6,733 bases of DNA from Actinomycetales bacterium (GTDB taxonomy: Bacteria; Actinomycetota; Actinomycetes; Actinomycetales; Cellulomonadaceae), in NCBI GenBank assembly GCA_012514545.1, contig JAAZAC010000010.1, forward strand, positions 1 through 6,733. Reading direction: 5' to 3'. Positions within the stretch are counted from its first letter, which is position 1. Each line of letters starts with the position of its first letter. The translations under genes and the position numbers were made by a program. Under the pieces are notes generated by a model, which saw nothing but the letters and a program-made list of their open reading frames with translations, had not been told where the DNA came from and did not search any database. Shown here piece by piece: positions 1-4,926 of the stretch.

Positions 1-75
1 CTCGGCGCCCCCGAGGACGGCCTCGCCGCCCTGCTCCCGACGGCGGGCGGCAGCGACGCGCTGGAGCGGCCGTGA
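1..75 (+). CDS. purF: Amidophosphoribosyltransferase C-terminal end (partial)
   Basis: The window opens in a reading frame of 24 codons followed by TGA at 73-75; the peptide ends in GGSDALERP. Its stop overlaps the purM start as GTGA. Only the last residues are present and carry no catalytic motif, so the identity rests on context: in actinomycetes purF, which makes phosphoribosylamine from PRPP and glutamine, normally sits directly before purM. The short acidic-to-neutral tail fits a PurF C-terminus but does not prove it. The rest of the gene lies to the left of the window. Confidence 0.7.
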   Translation, partial: LGAPEDGLAALLPTAGGSDALERP

Positions 76-1178
76 ACGAGCCGCTCACCTACGCCGCCGC
101 CGGCGTCGACACCGCCGCGGGCGACCGCGCCGTGGAGCTCATGCGCGCCGCGGTCCGGGCGACGCACGACGCGCGGGTCCTCGGCGGCGTCGGGGGCTTC
201 GCGGGCCTCTTCGACGCCTCCGCCCTCACCCGCTACCGGCGGCCCCTGCTGGCCACCTCCACCGACGGCGTCGGCACGAAGGTCGCCATCGCGCAGGCGA
301 TGGACGTGCACGACACGATCGGCTACGACCTCGTCGGCATGGTCGTGGACGACATCGTCGTCGTCGGGGCGGAGCCCCTCGTCATGACGGACTACATCGC
401 GACCGGCCGGGTCGTGCCGGAGCGGGTCGCCGCCATCGTGCGCGGCATCGCGGAGGCGTGCCGGGAGACGGGGACGGCGCTCGTCGGCGGGGAGACCGCG
501 GAGCACCCGGGCCTCCTCGGGCCCGACGAGTACGACCTCGCCGGGGCCGTGACCGGCGTCGTCGAGGCGGACGCGGTGCTCGGCCCGGAGCGCGTGCGGG
601 CGGGCGACGTGCTCGTCGGCATGGCATCGAGCGGGCTGCACTCGAACGGCTACTCGCTCGTGCGGGCGGTGATCGGGTCGGCCGGCTGGGCGCTCGACCG
701 GCACGTGGACGAGCTCGGCCGGACGCTCGGGGAGGAGCTCCTCACGCCGACGCGCCTCTACGCGCGCCCGTGCCTCGACCTCGCCGCCGACCCCGACGCG
801 CAGGTGCACGCGTTCAGCCACGTCACCGGGGGCGGGCTCGCCGCGAACCTCGCGCGCGTGCTGCCGGCCGGCCTGCTCGCCGAGGTCGACCGGTCGACGT
901 GGGTCGTCCCCCCTGTCTTCACCCTCCTCCAGCACCTCGGGGACGTGCCCTGGCCCGACCTGGAGGCCACCCTCAACCTCGGCGTGGGGATGGTCGCCGT
1001 CGTCGGGCCCGACGGCGTGGCCCCGACCATCGCGACGCTCGCGGCGGCCGGGATCCCCGCGTGGGTCCTCGGCCGGGTCACCCACGACGACGACGCGCAC
1101 GCCGCCCACCTCGTCCGCGGGACGAAGGGCGTGCAGGGCGGAGCCGTCCTCCTCGAGGGTGACTACCGGACGACCTGA
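72..1178 (+). CDS. purM: Phosphoribosylformylglycinamidine cyclo-ligase (AIR synthetase)
   Basis: This is a 368-residue cytosolic enzyme of de novo purine synthesis. It closes FGAM to AIR using ATP. The family signatures appear in order: GGFAGLF (41-47), TDGVGTK (64-70), the GYDLVGMVVDD...GAEPLVMTDYIA segment (84-110), GGETAEHPG (139-147), GLHSNGYS (188-195), TPTRLY (225-230), HVTGGGLAANLARVLP (250-265) and NLGVGM (302-307). The typical N of 'VND' in many PurM proteins is D here (D93), as I recall for actinomycete relatives. Length is close to the family norm of about 345-360, with a slightly longer C-terminus. The GTG start at 72 overlaps the preceding stop (GTGA) and has GGAG at 63-66, which points to translational coupling with purF. 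The gene ends 4 bases from the convergent DUF3073 gene, leaving no room for a separate terminator. Confidence 0.97.
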   Translation: MNEPLTYAAAGVDTAAGDRAVELMRAAVRATHDARVLGGVGGFAGLFDASALTRYRRPLLATSTDGVGTKVAIAQAMDVHDTIGYDLVGMVVDDIVVVGAEPLVMTDYIATGRVVPERVAAIVRGIAEACRETGTALVGGETAEHPGLLGPDEYDLAGAVTGVVEADAVLGPERVRAGDVLVGMASSGLHSNGYSLVRAVIGSAGWALDRHVDELGRTLGEELLTPTRLYARPCLDLAADPDAQVHAFSHVTGGGLAANLARVLPAGLLAEVDRSTWVVPPVFTLLQHLGDVPWPDLEATLNLGVGMVAVVGPDGVAPTIATLAAAGIPAWVLGRVTHDDDAHAAHLVRGTKGVQGGAVLLEGDYRTT

Positions 1179-1182
1179 GCCG

Positions 1183-1359
1183 TCAGCCCTCGTCCTCCGC
1201 CCAGTCGTCGTCGTCCTCGTCCACGGGGGTGGTGCTGTCGGTGGCGACGCCGCCGCGCTTGAGCTCCTGCTCGAGGGCCCGGTAGTCCGTGGCCGGCGTG
1301 TAGTACTTCAGCTCACGGGCAACCTTGGTCTGCTTTGCCTTCTGACGGCCGCGCCCCAT
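1183..1359 (-). CDS. DUF3073 small protein
   Basis: This is a 58-residue protein beginning MGRGRQKAKQTKVARELKYY. The N-terminal half is strongly basic, the middle is TPATDYRALEQELKRG, and the C-terminal end is very acidic (DEDDDDWAEDEG). Sequence and position, convergent to purM and divergent from bldC, match the actinobacterial DUF3073 family. No function is established; the polyampholyte layout would fit nucleic-acid or ribosome contact, but that is inference. The ATG at 1357-1359 is preceded by GAGGGGG (1368-1374, minus strand) 8 bases upstream, a good ribosome binding site. The stop lies 4 bases from the purM stop. The gene is short and easily missed by length-filtered gene callers. Confidence 0.93.
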   Translation of the reverse strand: MGRGRQKAKQTKVARELKYYTPATDYRALEQELKRGGVATDSTTPVDEDDDDWAEDEG

Positions 1360-1367
1360 GGCATCGA

Positions 1368-1374
1368 CCCCCTC
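1368..1374 (-). promoter_or_regulatory. Ribosome binding site of the DUF3073 gene
   Basis: On the minus strand GAGGGGG lies 8 bases before the ATG at 1359. It supports this start and shows that the 58-codon frame is a real translated gene. Confidence 0.75.
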
Positions 1375-1726
1375 ATACGTGGAAGCGGGGCGGCACCGTG
1401 CTCACACGTGCGGCCCCGGGGTGCTGGTTTCGTCGAACAACGGTACATCGTGCGACGGCCCTCCCGCGACCGGCCCGGCGGGCGGGTGCGTTCGTGGCGT
1501 AAATCACACGCATTCTTTACCTTTTCTCCACGTCGACGGGTTCCGCATCGGGGCGCGGTCCGGCACCGGGATCCGCTGCCCGAGCGCGGTGAAGATGCCC
1601 GATCCGCGCAATACCCGACGGGCGTGATCAACTACCCGCGACACGCCGACTTGTCCGATGTGCGTCAGTTAGAGGACCCTGTCACGATGGAGGGACTCCG
1701 GCGTACACCCGGAGGACACGCTCGGC

Positions 1727-1738
1727 GGAAGGGAGGGG
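1727..1738 (+). promoter_or_regulatory. Ribosome binding site deciding the bldC start
   Basis: The purine stretch GGAAGGGAGGGG lies just before the GTG at 1741. It favours this start over the in-frame ATG at 1687, which would add 18 residues (MEGLRRTPGGHARRKGGA) not expected in BldC. Confidence 0.75.
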
Positions 1739-1740
1739 CC

Positions 1741-1950
1741 GTGAACCCCCGACAGAGCGACGCGGAGACTCTGCTCACCCCGTCCGAGGTGGCAGCCCTG
1801 TTCCGCGTCGACCCAAAGACGGTCACGAGATGGGCAAAGGCCGGCAAGATCTCGTCGATCCGCACCCTCGGCGGGCACCGCCGCTACCGCGAGTCCGAGG
1901 TCAAGAAGCTGCTGCACGGCGTGCCTGGGCAGCGCGACGCCGAGGCCTGA
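1741..1950 (+). CDS. bldC: BldC-type MerR-like DNA-binding regulator
   Basis: This 69-residue protein is almost entirely one winged helix-turn-helix of the MerR/excisionase type. The recognisable core runs from LLTPSEVAALFRVDPKTV (about 11-28) through TRWAKAGKISSIRT to LGGHRRYRESEV (about 43-54). It is near-identical to the Streptomyces BldC core, and the length fits (BldC is about 68 residues). In Streptomyces, BldC binds cooperatively to direct repeats and controls the timing of development. In non-sporulating actinomycetes its targets are largely unknown. The GTG start is chosen for its strong purine-rich ribosome binding site and the family length. The gene stands alone: it is divergent from the DUF3073 gene and closed 8 bases downstream by a long hairpin. 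The purM-DUF3073-bldC order is conserved in actinobacteria. Confidence 0.95.
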   Translation: MNPRQSDAETLLTPSEVAALFRVDPKTVTRWAKAGKISSIRTLGGHRRYRESEVKKLLHGVPGQRDAEA

Positions 1951-1958
1951 CCCTCGAC

Positions 1959-1998
1959 CTCCCGCGTCGCCGCGTCCCGAGACGTGGCGGCGCGGGAG
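1959..1998 (+). terminator. Terminator hairpin of bldC
   Basis: An 18-bp stem (1959-1976 with 1981-1998) encloses the 4-base loop CCGA, 8 bases after the bldC stop. The outer 8 bp (CTCCCGCG/CGCGGGAG) are perfect. The inner 10 bp contain two G-U pairs (1967-1990 and 1972-1985) that form only in plus-strand RNA; in the opposite transcript they would be A-C mismatches. This supports a structure acting on the bldC transcript. No U-tract follows, which is common in actinobacterial terminators. Confidence 0.8.
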
Positions 1999-2024
1999 AC
2001 CCATCGCTCCCTCGACCGCCATGT

Positions 2025-2048
2025 CCGACGGCCGCCAGCGGCCGTCGG
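2025..2048. promoter_or_regulatory. Perfect 11-bp inverted repeat before ada-alkA (candidate operator or second terminator)
   Basis: CCGACGGCCGC (2025-2035) and GCGGCCGTCGG (2038-2048) are exact reverse complements separated by CA. The 24-bp palindrome ends 22 bases before the GTG of ada-alkA and covers where its -35 region should be. A 2-base centre is tight for an RNA hairpin but natural for a dimeric DNA-binding protein. It could instead be a back-up terminator, 26 bases after the bldC hairpin. It does not resemble the E. coli Ada box. Confidence 0.5.
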
Positions 2049-2058
2049 GACCCTCCGT

Positions 2059-2070
2059 GACAATGGCGGG
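2059..2070 (+). promoter_or_regulatory. Probable -10 element of a leaderless ada-alkA transcript
   Basis: GACAAT (2059-2064) is followed by six bases and then the GTG at 2071. If transcription starts at the G of the GTG, the last T of the hexamer is at -7, the usual place. There is no ribosome binding site before the GTG, which fits leaderless translation as is common in actinobacteria. No convincing -35 hexamer is visible; that position falls inside the palindrome, as expected for an activator-dependent promoter. Confidence 0.45.
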
Positions 2071-3558
2071 GTGACGACGACCGCGCCCCGCCTCGGCGAC
2101 CACCTCGCCGCCGACGCGCCGCGCCGCGGCCTGCGGGACTCCTTCCCCGACCGCGAGGCCGCCTACCGCGCCGTCAGCTCGCGGGACCCGCGCTTCGACG
2201 GGCGCCTCTTCGTCTGCGTGCTCAGCACCGGGGTCTACTGCCGGCCGTCCTGCCCGTCGCGGACGCCGCGACCCGAGAACTGCGTCTTCCACCGCTCCGC
2301 GGCGGCGTGCGTCGCGGCCGGCTTCCGCGCGTGCCGCCGGTGCCGGCCCGACGCCCAGCCGGGCACGCGCGACTGGGACGTCGACGGCCACCTCGCCGCG
2401 CGCGCCGTGCGCCTCGTCGAGGCCGGCGTGGTCGACGACGAGGGCGTCGCGGGCCTCGCCCGGCGCCTCGCCGTGAGCCCGCGGCACCTGCACCGCGTGC
2501 TCGTGGCGCAGCTCGGCGCCGCGCCGGCGGACCTCGCCCGCACCCGTCGCGCCCAGGCCGCGCGGGCGCTCGTCGAGGACACCGACCTGCCCATGGCCGA
2601 CGTCGCGTTCGCGGCCGGGTTCCGCAGCGTCCGGCAGTTCAACGCCGTCATGCGCGCCCACCTCGGCGCCCCGCCGTCGTCGCTGCGCCGACGCACCCGC
2701 CGCCCGACCGCCGACGGCCTCGAGGTGCGGCTCGGCCACCGCGCGCCGTTCGCGGCGGAGCCGTGGCTCGCGCACGTCGCGGCGCGGGCCGTGCCGGGGC
2801 TCGAGGTCGCCGACGGCGCCATGGTCCGCCGCGTCGTGCCGGGCCGCGCCGGCCCGGTGCTCGTCGAGGTCCGCACGGACGCGATGACGGCGCGGATCGT
2901 GGTGGCCTCGCTCGCGGACCTCACCCGCACCGTCGGCCGGCTGCGCCGCTGGCTCGACCTCGACGCCGATCCCCTCCGCGTGGACGAGGCCCTCGCCACC
3001 GACCCGCTGCTCGCCCCGCTCGTCGCGGCCCGGCCGGGCCTGCGCGTGCCCGGCACGGTGGACGGCGGCGAGCTCGCGATGCGCGCGGTGCTCGGCCAGC
3101 AGGTCTCCGTCGCGGCGGCGCGCACGATGGCGGCGCGCCTCGTCGCCGCGCTCGGCTCGCCCACGCCGTGGGGCCTCGTCGCCTTCCCGACGCCGGCCGC
3201 CGTCCGCGCCGCGGGCCCCGACGCCCTGCGCGCGCTCGGCCTCACCGAGTCCCGCGCCCGCGCCCTGCACGCCCTCGCCTCGGCGCTCGACGACGGCCTC
3301 GACCTCGGGCCGGGGGCCGACCGCGAGGTGGCCCGCGCCGCCCTGGGCGACCTGCCCGGCGTCGGGCCGTGGACGGTGGAGTACGTCGCCCTGCGCGCGC
3401 TCGGCGACCCCGACGCCTTCCCGGCGCACGACCTCGTGCTGCGCCGCGCGCTCGGCGTGGACTCGCCGCGCGAGGCGCTCGCCCGCGCGGAGCGCTGGCG
3501 GCCGTGGCGGGGCTACGCCACCCAGCACCTGTGGACCCGGACCGTGGAGGACAGATGA
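2071..3558 (+). CDS. alkA: Ada methyl-sensor/regulator fused to AlkA 3-methyladenine DNA glycosylase
   Basis: The protein has 495 residues and three parts. First (about 30-105) is an Ada zinc domain with the four zinc cysteines of E. coli Ada (C38, C42, C69, C72): C57 and C61 (in VYCRPSC), C88 and C91 (in RACRRC). C57 is the likely acceptor of methyl groups from phosphotriesters. Second (about 107-207) is an AraC-type helix-turn-helix pair (LARRLAVSPRHLHRVL; MADVAFAAGFRSVRQFNAVM). Third (about 217-495) is AlkA, with LGQQVSVAAAR, the helix-hairpin-helix LPGVGPWTVEY (428-438), catalytic D454 in PAHD and the ERWRPWRGYATQHLW end. It should both sense methylation and excise alkylated purines, unlike E. 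coli Ada, which carries an alkyltransferase there. M. tuberculosis Rv1317c has the same architecture and nearly the same length (about 496). The frame is open from 1984, but that start lies inside the bldC terminator, so GTG 2071 is preferred. It overlaps ogt by ATGA. Confidence 0.93.
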   Translation: MTTTAPRLGDHLAADAPRRGLRDSFPDREAAYRAVSSRDPRFDGRLFVCVLSTGVYCRPSCPSRTPRPENCVFHRSAAACVAAGFRACRRCRPDAQPGTRDWDVDGHLAARAVRLVEAGVVDDEGVAGLARRLAVSPRHLHRVLVAQLGAAPADLARTRRAQAARALVEDTDLPMADVAFAAGFRSVRQFNAVMRAHLGAPPSSLRRRTRRPTADGLEVRLGHRAPFAAEPWLAHVAARAVPGLEVADGAMVRRVVPGRAGPVLVEVRTDAMTARIVVASLADLTRTVGRLRRWLDLDADPLRVDEALATDPLLAPLVAARPGLRVPGTVDGGELAMRAVLGQQVSVAAARTMAARLVAALGSPTPWGLVAFPTPAAVRAAGPDALRALGLTESRARALHALASALDDGLDLGPGADREVARAALGDLPGVGPWTVEYVALRALGDPDAFPAHDLVLRRALGVDSPREALARAERWRPWRGYATQHLWTRTVEDR

Positions 3559-4046
3559 TCGTCGCGAGCACCGTCGCGAGCACCGTCGAGACGCCCGTGG
3601 GTGACCTGTCGCTCGCGGTCGGGCCGGACGGCGTCGTCCGCCGGGCGCTCTTCGGCCCGGTCGACCTCATGGGCCCCGACGTGCCCGTGGTCGCGCCCGA
3701 GGAACTGCCGGGCGGCGTCGTCGACGCGTTGGCCCGCTACTGGGCGGGTGACCTCGCCGCCCTCGACGAGGTGCCGGTGGCTCAGCCGGGCGGGCCCTTC
3801 CGGCAGGCCGCCTGGGCGGCGATGCGCTCGATCCCGCCGGGCACGACCGTCACCTACTCCCGCCTCGCCGCGATGGCGGGCCGCCCGACGGCGGTGCGCG
3901 CGGCCGGGTCGGCGTGCGCCCGCAACCTCGTGGCGCCGTTCGTCCCGTGCCATCGCGTGGTCCGGGCGGACGGTTCGCTCGGCGGCTATGCCTACGGCCT
4001 CGACGTCAAGCGGGCCCTGCTCGCGCACGAGCAGGCGCGCGTCTAG
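3555..4046 (+). CDS. ogt: Methylated-DNA--protein-cysteine methyltransferase (O6-alkylguanine repair)
   Basis: This 163-residue suicide enzyme moves methyl groups from O6-methylguanine or O4-methylthymine to its own cysteine. The PCHRVV motif (131-136) holds acceptor C132, with H133, N124 of the Asn hinge and E159 completing the usual network. R115 in VRAAGSACARN is the expected arginine finger on the DNA-recognition helix. The common N-P hinge reads N-L here, a mild deviation. The N-terminus contains VAST twice, from an exact 12-base tandem duplication (3561-3584), just before the conserved ETPVGDLSL strand. The ATG overlaps the ada-alkA stop (ATGA), so translation is coupled and the gene is probably induced by the same methylated regulator. 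Rv1317c-Rv1316c of M. tuberculosis has the same pairing. The stop shares CTAG with the convergent DUF3618 gene. Confidence 0.96.
   Translation: MIVASTVASTVETPVGDLSLAVGPDGVVRRALFGPVDLMGPDVPVVAPEELPGGVVDALARYWAGDLAALDEVPVAQPGGPFRQAAWAAMRSIPPGTTVTYSRLAAMAGRPTAVRAAGSACARNLVAPFVPCHRVVRADGSLGGYAYGLDVKRALLAHEQARV
3561..3584 (+). repeat. 12-bp tandem duplication in the ogt 5' end
   Basis: GTCGCGAGCACC occurs twice back to back (3561-3572 and 3573-3584), followed by GTCGAG, a partial third copy. It keeps frame and encodes VAST-VAST near the N-terminus of Ogt, outside the catalytic domain. It is probably a replication-slippage product. Confidence 0.85.
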
Positions 4047-4324
4047 AGCTTCCTGACGATCGTCGACACGACGGCCGCCGCGACCGCCGCGGCGGCGCCG
4101 AGCACGATCCAGCCGGTGCGGGTGGGCTCGGGCTCGTCCGCGGGCCGGACCTCGCCGGTCACCTTGCGCCTGAGCTCGCGCAGGGCGACCTTCGCCTCGT
4201 CGAGGGCGTTCTGCGCCTGGGTCTTGGGGTTGAGCCGGTCGGACAGCTCGTCCACGGTGGCGCGGAGCTCGGCGCGGGTGCGCGCGATGTCGGCCTCGAG
4301 CTGGGCCTTGGCGTCGGTGCTCAT
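4043..4324 (-). CDS. DUF3618 tail-anchored membrane protein
   Basis: This is a 93-residue protein. Residues 1-57 are a charged amphipathic helix (TDAKAQLEADIARTRAEL...DELSDRLNPKTQAQ), the recognisable DUF3618 signature. A short acidic, proline-rich linker follows (61-68). A single C-terminal membrane segment (GWIVLGAAAAVAAAVVSTIV, 71-90) ends in RKL. This suggests a tail-anchored inner-membrane protein with its helix in the cytoplasm. The plan resembles E. coli YqjD/ElaB, membrane proteins that bind stationary-phase ribosomes, but no such role is shown for DUF3618. The ATG overlaps the stop of the upstream membrane gene (ATGA, 4321-4324), so the two are translated together. AAGGAGG at 4335-4341 (minus) supports the start. 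Its stop codon shares CTAG with ogt. Confidence 0.92.
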   Translation of the reverse strand: MSTDAKAQLEADIARTRAELRATVDELSDRLNPKTQAQNALDEAKVALRELRRKVTGEVRPADEPEPTRTGWIVLGAAAAVAAAVVSTIVRKL

Positions 4325-4758
4325 GCGGATGCGTCCTCCTTGGCGAGGCCCTGGCGGACGGCCTCGACGTCGAGTCTGATGTTCGCCTGGGCGCGCTCGG
4401 GCACGGGCGGGGAGCTCTTCTCGAGCGCGCGCTTGCCGAGGAACACCATCAGCCCGGCCACGAGGAGGATCGCCACGAAGACGATGAGCGCGGCCAACCA
4501 GGCGGGCAGCCCCTCGGCGATGCCGAGGATGATCGTCGCGATGAGGACGCCGGTCGCCCAGAACGCCAGGACGCCCGCCCCCACGAAGAGCCCGATCCCG
4601 AGCCCGGCGTGCTTCGCCTTCTCGGCCATCTCGGCCTTGGCGAGCTCGATCTCGTGCCGGATGAGCGTCGAGAGCTTCTCCGAGAGCGTCGAGACGAGGT
4701 CGCCGATGCTGGGCTTGCCGTCCCTGCGACCGTCCGTCCGGTCAGTGCTCGTGGTCAC
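4321..4758 (-). CDS. Phage-holin-family/DUF1469 (YqjE-like) membrane protein
   Basis: This 145-residue protein has a cytoplasmic amphipathic N-terminal stretch (SIGDLVSTLSEKLSTLIRHE, then IELAKAEMAEKAK, 17-49). Two membrane helices follow (about 52-78 and 86-107) and then a charged C-terminal tail. The 'LIRHEIELAKAEM' motif is typical of the actinobacterial 'phage holin family' (PF07332, DUF1469). The family name is historical; these chromosomal proteins are not lysis proteins and their role is unknown. The GTG at 4758 is chosen because GAAGGG (4768-4773, minus) lies 9 bases upstream. The frame stays open to 4884, but the extra 42 residues (MCGATPVAQ...) are low-quality, Arg-rich sequence unlike the family. 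It is first in a two-gene operon with the DUF3618 gene, resembling E. coli yqjD-yqjE. Confidence 0.9.
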   Translation of the reverse strand: MTTSTDRTDGRRDGKPSIGDLVSTLSEKLSTLIRHEIELAKAEMAEKAKHAGLGIGLFVGAGVLAFWATGVLIATIILGIAEGLPAWLAALIVFVAILLVAGLMVFLGKRALEKSSPPVPERAQANIRLDVEAVRQGLAKEDASA

Positions 4759-4854
4759 GTCATCACGCCCTTCGTGAGGCCCGCTGTGGCGCCGACGGGC
4801 CCGTTCGGGGCCGGCGCACGTGTCATTCTCTGCCACAGCAAACCCGCGCGCAGG

Positions 4855-4868
4855 CCGTTGGGCAACGG
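4855..4868. repeat. Short palindrome CCGTTG-GG-CAACGG
   Basis: Six-base arms (4855-4860 and 4863-4868) are exact reverse complements around GG. It lies about 60 bases after the HNH stop and 97 bases before the DUF1469 start, so it could be an operator for the membrane operon. Palindromes of this size are not rare in GC-rich DNA. Confidence 0.35.
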
Positions 4869-4891
4869 GAGTCGCCCCGCACACGTCCCCA

Positions 4892-4915
4892 CCCGCGGCA
4901 TCCCGACCGCGCGGG
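4892..4915 (-). terminator. Possible terminator after the DUF222-HNH gene
   Basis: CCCGCG (4892-4897) and CGCGGG (4910-4915) can pair around a 12-base loop, 11 bases beyond the HNH stop; alternative pairings with a bulge give a similar stem. There is no U-tract on the minus strand. It is far weaker than the bldC hairpin. Confidence 0.3.
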
Positions 4916-4926
4916 CCACCCGCCGC

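Larger units (their letters stand above)
1360..1740. other. Divergent intergenic region between the DUF3073 gene and bldC
   Basis: These 381 bases must carry the promoters of both divergent genes. The frames crossing the region look like neighbours read out of frame and carry no recognisable motif. The clearest landmark is an AT-rich island at 1500-1529 (19 of 30 bases are A or T, in a background near 75% GC). It holds the inverted pair GTAAA (1499-1503) and TTTAC (1516-1520), 12 bases apart. TTGTCC (1651-1656) and TTAGAG (1669-1674) resemble -35 and -10 elements, but their 12-base spacing is too short for a normal sigma-70-type promoter, so I assign no promoter. Starting bldC at the in-frame ATG at 1687 would shorten this region but is unlikely. 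Confidence 0.6.
4759..4926. other. Intergenic region between the DUF222-HNH gene and the membrane-protein operon
   Basis: These 168 bases must contain the 3' end of the HNH transcript and the promoter of the DUF1469-DUF3618 operon, both read on the minus strand. Visible elements are the ribosome binding site at 4768-4773 and an interrupted hairpin at 4789-4817 (GCGCCG/CGGCGC outside, GCCC/GGGC inside) that would lie in the operon leader. Also present are the palindrome CCGTTG-GG-CAACGG (4855-4868) and a possible terminator stem at 4892-4915. The least GC-rich part (4821-4842) may contain the promoter, but no hexamer pair is convincing. Confidence 0.5.

Noticed and set aside
1433..1448. SOS-box-like TCGAAC-AACG-GTACAT in the DUF3073-bldC intergenic region
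   Set aside because: The left half is perfect, but the right half matches GTTCGA at only 4 of 6 positions. No damage link is known for these genes, and one perfect half-site is expected by chance in GC-rich DNA.
1159..1740. Long N-terminal extension of bldC back to 1159
   Set aside because: It would run through the antisense DUF3073 gene and the control region. BldC proteins are about 68 residues and the GTG at 1741 has a strong ribosome binding site.
1984..2070. Upstream ATG extension of ada-alkA by 29 residues
   Set aside because: It begins inside the bldC terminator hairpin and crosses the palindrome and the -10 element. The GTG at 2071 gives the family length (495 versus about 496 residues).
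1669..3528. Long minus-strand open frames opposite ada-alkA (up to 619 codons)
   Set aside because: They are Arg/Gly/Ala-rich with no family motifs, as expected when codon-biased GC-rich genes are read in other frames. They lie across bldC and ada-alkA, whose products are clearly recognisable.
4321..4758. Prophage remnant suggested by the 'phage holin' name
   Set aside because: PF07332 members of this kind are normal chromosomal membrane proteins. No endolysin, integrase or other phage gene lies nearby.
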